Below, piece by piece: positions 16,253-24,269 of a stretch of 64,000 nucleotides of DNA (position 1 is its first letter; the number at the start of each line of letters is the position of its first letter). The stretch is from Phycisphaerae bacterium (GTDB lineage: Bacteria > Planctomycetota > Phycisphaerae > Phycisphaerales > UBA1924). The notes below the pieces were generated by a model, which saw only the letters and a list, made by a program, of their open reading frames with translations, made no database searches and was not told the origin of the DNA. The translations under genes were made by a program, and so were the position numbers. The stretch lies in contig BQMO01000001.1 in assembly GCA_022180725.1 (NCBI GenBank), positions 124,001 through 188,000 on the forward strand. The letters are read 5' to 3'.

Positions 16253-16725
16253 GCGGCGATTGTCACGGCTCGGCCAGGCAAGCGGAATGGCTTCGTGAGT
16301 TGAATGGGCGTGCCACTGTCCCAATGGCGTGCCACCGTCCCGACGCTTCGTCGGGGCAGTGCGGGCCACCCGAGACACCAGGCACGTGGCACTGCCCTCG
16401 CCCGACGCAGCGTTGGCCAATGACAGGCCATCGGGCGAGGACAGTGGCACGATCGGGTGGCTATGTGATGAACAGATGGCGGAGTAGTGCCACCTGCCCG
16501 AGACAGATCATCAAGGCAGCACCGAGAAGCCCGCCAAGCCGGGCATCTCGGTGGCACGGATGAAGGCATCTCGGTGCCACCCGCCGCTCGAGACAGGGGC
16601 TCAAACTGATCTCACTTCGCCCGTAGGGCATGCGGAGTTTGCCGGTGACGGCGTACTCGCCGTCACTGGTAGGCCCCCCCCAATTCTCCGGCGTCCCGGA
16701 GGGACGCGCGAGGTACACTCCGCGC
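16253..16725. repeat. Intergenic region with GTGGCAC-type inverted repeats
   Basis: No gene is seen. The stretch holds many short copies of GTGCCAC/GTGGCAC boxes. The clearest structure is a 20-base inverted repeat with two mismatches: arms at 16387-16406 (GTGGCACTGCCCTCGCCCGA) and 16432-16451, loop of 25 bases. The box CGTGCCACCGTCC near 16330 recurs at about 18040, next to the end of the methylase gene, so these boxes frame part of the accessory island. Confidence 0.6.
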
Positions 16726-17663
16726 ATGCCCGCCACATGGTCCAAACTTTGGGCGCATTATGTCTTCTCCACGAAGCGCCGCGAGCATGTGCTATCACCC
16801 GACATCTGCACGCGCCTCTACCCCTTCCTCGGCGGCATCACCCGCGAGTTCAAGTGCACGTCGGTGCAGATCGGCGGCATCAGCGATCATGTCCACATGC
16901 TCGTGCTCATGCGGCCGGATGTGGCTCCATCGTTCCTGATGCAGAAGGTCAAAGGGCGATCATCGACGTGGATGCACGAGACATTCCCGGAACTCTCGCG
17001 GTTCTCGTGGCAGGTTGGCTACGGGGCGTTCTCGGTGAGCGAGTCGATGGTCGAGAAGGTGAAGCAGTACATCCAGAATCAGGAAGCACATCACCGGCGT
17101 GACGATTCTCGCACCGAGTATCTTCGCTTGCTCAGCTCGCACGGCCTGGATCTCGGTGACGAGGGCGAGATCGAGTGACTCGCACGTCAATACGGAGCGC
17201 GGAGGGCTTTGGGAGGCTTTCCAGTCACGGCAAGTACGCAGTCACTGGCAGAGTCTGGCCGTCAACTTGATCGCGTTGCCGCTCGTGAGCCACGGCCGGC
17301 ACCGCCCCCTTTTCGCCCGGAAGGGCGCGCGGAGTTTGCCAGTGACGGGTGCCGCACCCGTCACTGGTGAGCCTCCCCAGACTCCGGCGTCCCAGAGGGA
17401 CGCGCGGATGGTGCGGCATGGCAGTTCACTTTGGTTTCCGGGCGCCTCGCACGTCCCTCTTAGGACGCGGAGGATTCTGGGGGACCTTCCGGTGACGGCC
17501 AGTACGCCGTCACTGGGGGAGTCTCCCACGCGAGCGCGTCCCGGAGGGACGCACGAGTGGCGCGGCATGGCAGTTCACTTGGATTCCGGGCGCCTCGCAC
17601 GTCCCTCCGGGACGAGGAAGGTTTGAGAAGGCCTTCCAGTGACGGCGAGTACGCCGTCACTGG
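16642..17663. repeat. REP-like palindrome array around a RAYT gene
   Basis: Five imperfect palindromes of 28-29 bases with CCAGTGACGG at one end and CCGTCACTGG at the other lie at 16642-16669, 17221-17248, 17339-17367, 17489-17516 and 17636-17663. The copy at 17339 is perfect (14-base arms, one-base centre). A second palindrome, GCGTCCCGGAGGGACGC, lies at 16691-16707, 17387-17403 and 17536-17552, with two related forms near 17459 and 17600. The two kinds alternate. This is the layout of REP/BIME sequences mobilised by the transposase at 16726-17178. Apart from that gene the region codes for nothing convincing. Confidence 0.75.
16726..17178 (+). mobile_element. REP-associated tyrosine transposase (RAYT, IS200/IS605-like TnpA)
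   Basis: A 150-residue Y1 HUH-family single-strand transposase. The HUH pair is H55 and H57 in DHVHMLV, and the catalytic Tyr is Y115 in KQYIQNQEAHH, the expected order and spacing. The core is full length with no frameshift, so it may be active. The ATG at 16726 follows directly after a GCGTCCC palindrome at 16691-16707. A longer frame upstream only translates the REP element. No TnpB partner is present. Palindromes of the same family lie on both sides, so gene plus repeats form a REPtron. Confidence 0.85.
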
Positions 17664-17814
17664 CAAACTCCGCACGCCCTGCCGGGCGAAGAGCGACATC
17701 GCGCGTGCCTTCACGGATCGCACTCGTTCCGAACGTCATGACCGCGAATCCCCGTCGCGCGTGGATTGGCGGGGCTGAAGGGGCACTTGACGCGGGTCCG
17801 GGAATTCTGGGAAA

Positions 17815-17859
17815 GTGACACAGTGACACAGTGACACAGAAACACAGTGACACAGTGAG
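17815..17859. repeat. 9-base tandem repeat GTGACACA(G), left edge of RM island
   Basis: About five copies of the 9-base unit GTGACACAG, one degenerate. An inverted copy of the core (CACTGTGTCAC) lies at 20006-20016, on the other side of the restriction-modification pair. Confidence 0.6.
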
Positions 17860-17919
17860 GAAACAGAGCCGCCCGCACCCGCGTTCCTGCCCTGAAAACG
17901 CGGAATCAGGCAATCTTCG

Positions 17920-18024
17920 CGCGTCGCAGGGCTGTCGACGGTCGTCGTAGGCCTGTCTGCGGTCGTCGTAGGGCTGTCTGCGGTCGTCGTTGACGGCCCC
18001 GCGGTTGTTGTAGGTCGTGCGATG
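17920..18024. repeat. 21-base tandem repeat, four to five decayed copies
   Basis: Units resembling GTCGTCGTAGGCCTGTCTGC plus one base start at about 17920, 17941, 17962, 17983 and 18004; the second and third are near-identical. Read on the minus strand they give the heptad DDRRQ(P/A)Y. No ribosome site or complete gene is found around them, so they are listed as DNA repeats and may be a relic of a repeat protein. Confidence 0.55.
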
Positions 18025-18050
18025 GGGACTGTAGATGGCGTGCCACCGTC

Positions 18051-18959
18051 CTAGCGATTCAGCCACGCGAGAGAACGCCCAATGAGAAGTTCAGTCATTT
18101 TGGCGTGGTGTGTGTTCTTCATGGCGATGGACTCAACCTCAAAGGCGTGGTCCGCCGCCAGTTTCCGCACGTCCGGCGCGTCGTCGTACGTCAAGAGGAC
18201 GTCCCCAGCAACGGTCTCGGCTGTTGCAAAGAGCCTCTCATGGTCCAACTCGTGGTGGACATAGAGTCGTGTTCCGGCCCGCTTGCCATTCGTACCGCCC
18301 GCTGTGTACGGCGGATCTATAAAGAATGCGGCCCGCTTCTTCCGCCCGTGTTCCCGCATGACTTCCATTCCGTCGCCGTGCACAAACGTGAATCTATCTC
18401 GAAGTTCTCCAATCGCGCGGATTCTTGTCGCGAGCGTTTCGGCGTACCAACGGGATTTCAGGCCCTTGCCATTCTCGCCGTGCTTGATGAACGTGGCACC
18501 CGGGGCGAGGATTCCACCGTGGAAGGTTCGGTTCTTGAGTATTGTCCGAAACGCCTGTTCCCGAGTGCCTCCGGTCGTGGCAGCGAGCGCGTCCCTCGCG
18601 TTATCGTGAGTCATCTCAAAGTCGAGGATGCGTTTGGCAAGCCATTCCGCGTCACCGCCGAGGATGGCCTGCCATACCGCGGCAACCTGCTGGTCGAGTT
18701 CGACAAGAACAACGTGCTCCGCTAGGTTCTCAAACGCGGCCGTAAGTCCGACGATCCCGCCACCGGTGAATGGCTCGACCAAAACCGTGGGCTTGCGGTC
18801 GAAGCTTCTGAGCCACTGTCTCACTCGCGGGATGAGCCACGTCTTTCCGCCCGGATACCGGAACGGACTGCGCTGCGGAACCGACGCGACGTTGACGACG
18901 TGCTCGGAAGGAGGCACCTTCCACATGGTCAACTGATGGCTAAGATCAGAACGGAGCAC
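18051..18959 (-). CDS. D12-class adenine-N6 DNA methyltransferase
   Basis: 302 residues if started at the GTG at 18959, which has a strong GGAGG site six bases upstream; an ATG at 18926 is an alternative without such a site. Motifs of the D12/Dam class appear in order: FRYPGGK (33-39), the SAM-binding PFTGGG (63-68), and the catalytic DPPY (215-218). It methylates adenine N6 in a specific sequence. The gene overlaps the 3' end of the NotI-like nuclease gene by 14 bases, forming a type II restriction-modification operon in which it should protect the host. GC content is clearly lower than in neighbouring core genes, consistent with acquisition by transfer. Confidence 0.85.
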   Translation of the reverse strand: MLRSDLSHQLTMWKVPPSEHVVNVASVPQRSPFRYPGGKTWLIPRVRQWLRSFDRKPTVLVEPFTGGGIVGLTAAFENLAEHVVLVELDQQVAAVWQAILGGDAEWLAKRILDFEMTHDNARDALAATTGGTREQAFRTILKNRTFHGGILAPGATFIKHGENGKGLKSRWYAETLATRIRAIGELRDRFTFVHGDGMEVMREHGRKKRAAFFIDPPYTAGGTNGKRAGTRLYVHHELDHERLFATAETVAGDVLLTYDDAPDVRKLAADHAFEVESIAMKNTHHAKMTELLIGRSLAWLNR

Positions 18960-19821
18960 TGATGACCTCCGTGTCGGGGGGATTCTGATTGTCTAACTTC
19001 TCGTCAACCTTATCCTGTAAGACTTCAACAAAGTCGGAGATGTCGCCCGGTTCGGATCGCGTGATCTTCTCTAGGCTTTCGGTGAACTTCGTGAAGATGG
19101 TCTTCCAGCGTTGAAGCGAGTACACATTCTCTGCGGGGTCTTTCACGAGCTCGTATACGAACCAAGCGATGTCTGCCTTCGCTGGCTCTACCACTTCGAG
19201 TTTGGGCAACGTCTCGAAGAAGCCCTTATTGAGGGCGACGGCGGTTTTCTTCTTCCATGCTTGGAAAATGCCGCCCTTGAAGATCAGTTGGGGTGCCAAG
19301 CGCTTACGGGACGAGGACAGGTAGTCGGGTCCCGGGTAGTTCGGTCGCTTGCTCCAGTCCATCTTCTGGCGCGACTTCGGATCCTCCATGAAATGCTCGA
19401 ACGGATTGCGGACATTGCCGGAGATGTAAACGGCCTGCACTTCGAGGGCTCCGAAGTCAGTGACCTGACCTTTGTCGTTGTAGGAGCAAAGCACCACGTC
19501 GATGTTCCCGGCCGATCCGCCGTGCTTGTCTTTCAGGCGAACTTCGGTAAGCGTCGTCCACTTGGTGCCCTTCGGGAAGAAAAAGGCGGCCGCGTCCTCA
19601 GCGATGAGCCACTTCTCTCGGAATCGGACGGGACAAGTGATGACCACATCGGTCCCGTCGAAGATACTGCAAACCCCAAGCGGGTTGTTCGCCTTGTCCT
19701 TGGTGCAGTTGGGCACCTTGTTACCGAACGGACAGAGCGCGTTGTCGCGGCACCGCTTCGCCTCGGGGCTGTGGTTGTCGATCGGGTACCCAAAGACCTC
19801 GGCGAGTGGTTGTTTTGCCAT
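18946..19821 (-). CDS. NotI-family type II restriction endonuclease
   Basis: A 291-residue protein. The N-terminus (LAEVFGYPIDNHSPEA) and four cysteines (C24, C30, C39, C51, including LCPFGNKVPNC) match the family of NotI, whose four cysteines hold an iron atom. A PD-(D/E)XK-type active site with the NotI variant ending is visible: D108 in NIDVV and E127-V-Q129 in ALEVQ. The start at 19821 gives MAKQPLAEVFGYP; the longer upstream frame crosses non-coding DNA and is not used. The methylase follows in overlap. Recognition sequence unknown. Confidence 0.8.
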   Translation of the reverse strand: MAKQPLAEVFGYPIDNHSPEAKRCRDNALCPFGNKVPNCTKDKANNPLGVCSIFDGTDVVITCPVRFREKWLIAEDAAAFFFPKGTKWTTLTEVRLKDKHGGSAGNIDVVLCSYNDKGQVTDFGALEVQAVYISGNVRNPFEHFMEDPKSRQKMDWSKRPNYPGPDYLSSSRKRLAPQLIFKGGIFQAWKKKTAVALNKGFFETLPKLEVVEPAKADIAWFVYELVKDPAENVYSLQRWKTIFTKFTESLEKITRSEPGDISDFVEVLQDKVDEKLDNQNPPDTEVISAPF

Positions 19822-20005
19822 GCAGTCTGACCTTGTGTCGCGGCATGGTATCCGAAAATCGCCGCGAGTACGCACCAGCCCTTTAGGGTTCTGCCGAATC
19901 TCTCCCTCGCTATTCGCTCCCTTCGCGACCCCCGCGTTCAAAACGCGCAGGCTGACGGCACACGCACAGGACCTGAGCTCGCGCTCAGGGTTCTCTTCAC
20001 TCCGC

Positions 20006-20016
20006 CACTGTGTCAC
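20006..20016. repeat. Inverted copy of the 17815 repeat core
   Basis: CACTGTGTCAC is the reverse complement of GTGACACAGTG at 17815-17825. Together they bracket the restriction-modification pair and may mark the ends of the inserted segment. No direct target-site duplication was found by eye. Confidence 0.4.
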
Positions 20017-20048
20017 TCGGCCACTTTGCCACTTCCCTACGCTCCGTC

Positions 20049-20975
20049 ATGCCCGCCTCTCTCATCGATGGCAATGCCCTGTCTCTCTCCTTCCGCGACC
20101 GCATCAAGGCCCGGGCCGCGTCGCTGATCGCGCGGGGCGTGCCCGTGCGGCTTGACGCCGTGCTGGTGGAGTCCGGCGACACGGCCGCGCGGGTCTATGC
20201 CGAGAACCAGGCCCGCACCTGCGCCGCCCTGGGCATCGAGTACAAGTTGCACCGCATCGTGCCGCCGGCGGGGCACGCCGCGACGTACGACGATATCGCG
20301 GGGCGAGTGCTGCTCCTCTCGGCCGACGACACGGTCTCGGCACTCATGCTCCACCTGCCCCTGCCCGACGGGGTTGATCCCTACCGCGTGCAGCGGCTGA
20401 TCGCCCCCGAGAAGGACGTCGAGGGCGTCAACCCCGCGAACATCGGGAACATTGTCTACGGCCGATCCAGTCTGGCCCCCTGCACCGCCCTCGCGGTCGT
20501 CAAGATGATCGAGCACGTCGTCGCCCCACAGGCCGACGGACAGGCCGCCGGCGTCGGCTCCGGGCTGCTGCGCGGCAAGGTCGCGGTCTGCGTCGGCGCG
20601 GGGGACGTCGTGGGCAAGCCCATCGCCGTGCTCCTGATGCGGCACGAGGCCACCGTGATCTCCTGCAACAAGTTCACCCCGAACCTCGCGGTGCTGGCGA
20701 AGTCCGCCGACGTGCTGGTCGCGGCCGCGGGCGTGCCGGCGCTCATCAAGGCCGAGATGGTGAAGCCCGGGGCGATCGTGATCGACGTCGGCGTGAACCG
20801 CGTCAAGACCCCCGAGGGGAAGACCAGGACCGTCGGCGACGTGGACTTCGAGGGCGTGCGGCAGGTGGCCGGGCACCTCAGCCCCGTCCCCGGGGGCGTG
20901 GGGCCGATGACGGTGGCGATGCTCCTGAACAACGTGGTGGAGGCGGCGGAACACCGGCTGGCCCCCGGCCTCTAA
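20049..20975 (+). CDS. folD: FolD-type methylenetetrahydrofolate dehydrogenase / cyclohydrolase with altered active site
   Basis: A 308-residue FolD by length and motifs: IAPEKDVEGVNPANIG, the NADP-binding region GAGDVVGKPIA, and the C-terminal PVPGGVGPMTVAMLLNN. FolD converts 5,10-methylene-THF to 10-formyl-THF. The catalytic Tyr-x3-Lys motif reads Y-A-E-N-Q here, so the Lys needed for the cyclohydrolase step is Gln (codon CAG), and the Gln of the usual VQLPLP is His (LHLPLP). The enzyme may be dehydrogenase-only or use another mechanism. The start at 20049 gives MPASLIDGNAL. It stands alone. Confidence 0.87.
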   Translation: MPASLIDGNALSLSFRDRIKARAASLIARGVPVRLDAVLVESGDTAARVYAENQARTCAALGIEYKLHRIVPPAGHAATYDDIAGRVLLLSADDTVSALMLHLPLPDGVDPYRVQRLIAPEKDVEGVNPANIGNIVYGRSSLAPCTALAVVKMIEHVVAPQADGQAAGVGSGLLRGKVAVCVGAGDVVGKPIAVLLMRHEATVISCNKFTPNLAVLAKSADVLVAAAGVPALIKAEMVKPGAIVIDVGVNRVKTPEGKTRTVGDVDFEGVRQVAGHLSPVPGGVGPMTVAMLLNNVVEAAEHRLAPGL

Positions 20976-21104
20976 CCCGGGCAATCCCCCCCCGCCCCAG
21001 CCGTTCAGCCCCACGGCAGGCGTACACTTCCGCGCCCCCACGACTCGCCCCCCGGGCCGCATGACTCCGTACCGAGCCACGCCCGCCCGACGAAGGAATC
21101 GTCC

Positions 21105-21383
21105 ATGTTCGGCCTCTCCCACTGGGAACTGCTCATCATCCTCGTCATCGCCCTCCTCCTCTTCGGGCGCAAGTTGCCCGAGGTCGGCAAGAGCCTGGGC
21201 AAGGGGATCGTGGAGTTCAAGAAGGGCCTGAAGGGTGTCAGCGACGACATCGACACCGAGTCCCGCCGGGCCGAACTGCCCGCGGAGAAGGCCTACCGCG
21301 CCCCGATCGCCGAGACCGGCGTGGACCCTCGCGTCAGCCAGGCCAGCCCGGTCGAGACGCACCGCCCCGCCGAAGGGCACTGA
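21105..21383 (+). CDS. tatA: Sec-independent translocase protein TatA
   Basis: A 92-residue single-helix protein of the twin-arginine export pore. The short N-terminal helix (WELLIILVIALLLFG) leads into the hinge GRKLPEVGKSLGKG and an amphipathic helix (IVEFKKGLKGV), then a polar, disordered tail. This is the TatA/E pattern rather than TatB, judged by the LFGRKLPEVGKSLG hinge. AAGGAA lies about seven bases before the ATG. A Tat signal is seen on the DUF1552 protein 3 kb away. tatB and tatC are not in the window. Confidence 0.92.
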   Translation: MFGLSHWELLIILVIALLLFGRKLPEVGKSLGKGIVEFKKGLKGVSDDIDTESRRAELPAEKAYRAPIAETGVDPRVSQASPVETHRPAEGH

Positions 21384-21407
21384 TCCGACCTTTTCTGAGA
21401 CATGGGT

Positions 21408-21430
21408 GGCACAGGCGTCCCGCCTGTGTC
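21408..21430. repeat. Palindromic intergenic repeat ACAGGCG-TCC-CGCCTGT
   Basis: A hairpin-forming element downstream of tatA within the wider string GGTGGCACAGGCGTCCCGCC. Repeats of this form are scattered between genes in planctomycete genomes (recalled). It has no T-run, so it is listed as a repeat and not as a terminator. Confidence 0.5.
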
Positions 21431-21470
21431 AGGTCGCATCGCGCGCGTCCAACTCGCGTACATTGCTCCC

Positions 21471-23759
21471 ATGCTCCTCCCCCTGTTTGCTGCCGCCGTG
21501 ATCGGTCAGGCTGCCCCCACCATCACCCTCACGCACGACAACACCTCGATCACTGAGTCGTGCACGATCGTCATCCCTCCCGGCACGATCATCGCCGATG
21601 CGGACGGCAACGGCGTGCTCCACGTCGACGCCGACGACGTCACCATCACGTTCGCCGCGGGGTCGGTCTTGCGCGGGGCCGACGCGGGCGAAGGCCCACG
21701 CCAAACGCCGTGGGACCGTCTTGCGGGCGTGGGCGTCCGCATTTCGGGCCGGTCCAACGTCCGCCTCGTGAACGCCGCCGTCGAGGGCTTCAAGGTCGGC
21801 ATCCACGCCACCAACGCCCCGGGGCTGGCCATCGATCGCGCCAACATCCGTGACATATTCCGCCAGCGCCTCCGCAGCACGCCCATGGCCGAGGACGGCG
21901 CCGACTGGCTCTGGCCCCACGACAACGACAACCGCCAGTGGATGACCAACTACGGCGCGGCCATCGTCGTCGAACGCTCCGACCGCGTCACCCTCTCCAA
22001 CATCACCGTCCGCCGATCGCAGAACGGCCTCATCCTCGACCGTGTCAACCACTCGTCCATCTTCGACAACGACTGTTCCTTCCTCTCCGGCTGGGGGCTG
22101 GCGATGTGGCGCTCCAGCGACAACACGATCTCGCGCAACGCCTTCGACTTCTGCGTCCGCGGGCACAGCGAGGGCGTCTACAACCGCGGGCAGGACTCCG
22201 CCGGCATCCTCGGCTTCGAGCAGTGCTCGCGCAACCTCTTCGCCGAGAACTCCGCGACGCACGGCGGGGACGGGTTCTTCGGCTTCGCCGGCAAGGAGGC
22301 TCTCGGCGAAACCCCGCCGCCGCCCGGCTTTGACTACGCCAATGCGGGCTGCAACGACAACGAGTTCCGCGGCAACGATTTCTCCTTCGCCCCGGCCCAC
22401 GGGCTCGAACTCACCTTCTCCAAGCGGAACATCGTTCGCGCCAACACCTTCATCGAGAACGCCATCTGCGGCCTCTGGGGGGGCTACTCCAACGCCTTCG
22501 TCATCCTCGACAACCACTTCGAGGGCAACGGGGGCATGGCCTACGGCCTCGAGAACGGCGCCATCAACATCGAGCACGGGTCCGACACCCTCATCGCCGC
22601 CAATCACTTCATCAACAACCGCACCGCTATTCATTTCTGGTGGGACCACGACGCGGCCTTGCTCCAGCGCCCGGGCGTGAAGGCCTCGTACAAGGGCGTC
22701 ACCGGGAACACCATCACCGGCAACACCATCGACCTCTCCCCGAACCACCCCTTCGCGTCGCGAATCGGTCAGCCGCCCCGCCTCACGGTCCTGCGGCTGC
22801 GCGACACGCCCGACGCCCAAGGCCCGCACGTGCGCGGCACGTACTACGGCGGCAACACCGTCACGCTGACCGCGCCCAACGCCGTCGAGATCGACGCCAC
22901 GCCCGGTGCCGAGCCGATCACCACGTTCGACAGGTCCCGCGAGGAGTTCGACCTGCCCCCGCTCACGCGTCAGCCCCTGGGCGAACGCACGCCGGTCGGC
23001 GCCCGCAAGCACCTCGCCGGGCGGCGCCACATCATCATGGGCGAATGGGGCCCGTGGGACCACGCCGAGCCGATGGTGCGCCTCGCGTCGTCGGACGCGC
23101 GCACGCGCACGTACGAACTCTTCGGCGGAGCCGGTCCATGGTTCGCCGACGACCTGCGCGAGGGCGGCACCGCCACCTGGGCCGTGCCGCCCAGCGCCGT
23201 CGCCCCGCTCAAACTTGTGGTGACCGCTCAGCGCGACGTGCACCCGTACGCGTGGAAACTACGCACGGAGGGGTTCGAGCGTGTCGTGCGCGGCACGATC
23301 GTCTCGGCGACGTGGAACGCCCGCTTCTTCACCTGGACCGACCAGGCCGACCCGCGCACCAACCTCGCCGCCTGGCGCGCCCTCGCCGACGCGCCCGACG
23401 CGCTCCACGTCCCCGCGCTGGCCGGCCTCGACATCCCCTACGCGCACGGCGGGCCGAAGGACCAGCCCTTCGCCCGCGACGCCCGAGGCACGGCCCCCGG
23501 CGCCGACCGCTTCGGCATGATCGCCACGGCCTCCCTGCGCCTGCCCGCCGGCGCCTGGGCCTTCTCGACCCTCTCCGACGACGGCGTGCGCGTGCTCGTC
23601 AACGGCGCGCCGGTCATCGAAAACTGGACGTGGCACCCGCCCTCGCGCGACACGGGCCGCTTCGTCCAACCCGCCGAGGGCGAGATCACCATCACCGTCG
23701 AACACTTCGAGATCGACGGCTACGCCGTACTCGACCTCGCCATCGACGCCGTGGATTGA
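21471..23759 (+). CDS. Secreted right-handed beta-helix protein with C-terminal PA14-like domain
   Basis: 762 residues with a signal peptide (about residues 1-18, ending near IGQAAP). Residues about 60-430 read as a parallel beta-helix of the NosD/pectate-lyase type: regular rungs with asparagine ladders such as NITVRRSQNGLIL, NRAFDF-type turns and HSEGVYNRGQDSAGI. A middle beta-rich part follows. The last 150 residues resemble a PA14 carbohydrate-binding domain (STLSDDGVRVLVNGAPVIENW). It probably binds or cleaves polysaccharide outside the cytoplasm; a catalytic class cannot be read. An upstream extension would only translate the palindromic repeat, so the ATG at 21471 is used. Confidence 0.75.
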   Translation: MLLPLFAAAVIGQAAPTITLTHDNTSITESCTIVIPPGTIIADADGNGVLHVDADDVTITFAAGSVLRGADAGEGPRQTPWDRLAGVGVRISGRSNVRLVNAAVEGFKVGIHATNAPGLAIDRANIRDIFRQRLRSTPMAEDGADWLWPHDNDNRQWMTNYGAAIVVERSDRVTLSNITVRRSQNGLILDRVNHSSIFDNDCSFLSGWGLAMWRSSDNTISRNAFDFCVRGHSEGVYNRGQDSAGILGFEQCSRNLFAENSATHGGDGFFGFAGKEALGETPPPPGFDYANAGCNDNEFRGNDFSFAPAHGLELTFSKRNIVRANTFIENAICGLWGGYSNAFVILDNHFEGNGGMAYGLENGAINIEHGSDTLIAANHFINNRTAIHFWWDHDAALLQRPGVKASYKGVTGNTITGNTIDLSPNHPFASRIGQPPRLTVLRLRDTPDAQGPHVRGTYYGGNTVTLTAPNAVEIDATPGAEPITTFDRSREEFDLPPLTRQPLGERTPVGARKHLAGRRHIIMGEWGPWDHAEPMVRLASSDARTRTYELFGGAGPWFADDLREGGTATWAVPPSAVAPLKLVVTAQRDVHPYAWKLRTEGFERVVRGTIVSATWNARFFTWTDQADPRTNLAAWRALADAPDALHVPALAGLDIPYAHGGPKDQPFARDARGTAPGADRFGMIATASLRLPAGAWAFSTLSDDGVRVLVNGAPVIENWTWHPPSRDTGRFVQPAEGEITITVEHFEIDGYAVLDLAIDAVD

Positions 23760-23774
23760 ATCAAGGCAGGATCG

Positions 23775-24227
23775 CTACGGGATCGCCGGCTCCACCAGCG
23801 CCGTGAGCATCGCCAGCGATTCCTGCCATCCGAGATAGCACATGGCGGCGGGGATCGCGTCGGGTACGCCCTCCTGCGTAATCGTCAGGTCCGTCAGCAC
23901 CATGCCGCCGACCTCGACCCTCCGAAACGCGATGGCCATGGCCATGGCGCCGGGCAGGTTGGGGTCCTCGAACGAGTCCGTGTACCGCAGCTTCTCGCCG
24001 GGCTTGACCTCGGAATACGTCCCGCCGAACGTGTGCGACTGCCCCGTGTTGAAGTTCGTGAACGACATGCGGTACGAGCCGCCGGGACGAACGTCGATCG
24101 AATGCACCTCGGCGACGAACCCGTGCGGGGCCATCCACTTTACAAGGGCCTTCGGGTCCGTGAACGCGCGATACACGCGCTCCGGCGGACACTTCATCAC
24201 GCGGTGGAGTTGGATGGTGTGCGGCAT
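23775..24227 (-). CDS. SRPBCC (AHSA1-like) family protein
   Basis: A 150-residue protein of the START/Bet v1-like superfamily. The activator-of-Hsp90 type signature is visible at the N-terminus (RVMKCPPERVYRAFTDPKALVKWMAP), followed by DVRPGGSYRMSF and the C-terminal GWQESLAMLTALVE. Such proteins have a hydrophobic ligand pocket; a ligand or partner cannot be told from the sequence. The family is often found beside ArsR-type regulators, but none is seen here. It stands between convergent genes with no operon partner. Confidence 0.85.
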   Translation of the reverse strand: MPHTIQLHRVMKCPPERVYRAFTDPKALVKWMAPHGFVAEVHSIDVRPGGSYRMSFTNFNTGQSHTFGGTYSEVKPGEKLRYTDSFEDPNLPGAMAMAIAFRRVEVGGMVLTDLTITQEGVPDAIPAAMCYLGWQESLAMLTALVEPAIP

Positions 24228-24269
24228 GCGCAGAACATAGGCGCTCCGGACGCCCGATCAGCCCGTGTG

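Larger units (their letters stand above)
17179..18050. other. Non-coding accessory region with repeats
   Basis: No gene is supported over these 870 bases. The left half holds four of the REP-like palindromes. It then carries a (GTGACACA)-type 9-base tandem repeat and a decayed 21-base tandem repeat, described separately. Short frames here, such as one reading YDDRRQ repeats on the minus strand, are translations of repeats without a start signal. Confidence 0.55.

Noticed and set aside
16691..16707. Intrinsic terminator upstream of RAYT
   Set aside because: The GCGTCCC palindrome has no T-run and recurs several times downstream; it is better explained as a REP-like element.
16642..17663. A CRISPR array
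   Set aside because: The repeats are palindromic, of two different types, with irregular distances and unlike spacers; no cas genes are present. They belong to a RAYT/REP system.
17575..18066. A 163-codon minus-strand gene with DDRRQ repeats
   Set aside because: No ribosome site. The frame runs through tandem DNA repeats and two REP-like elements.
21402..21470. An N-terminal extension of the beta-helix protein (MGGTGVPPV...)
   Set aside because: This part translates the intergenic palindromic repeat; a signal peptide begins at the ATG at 21471.
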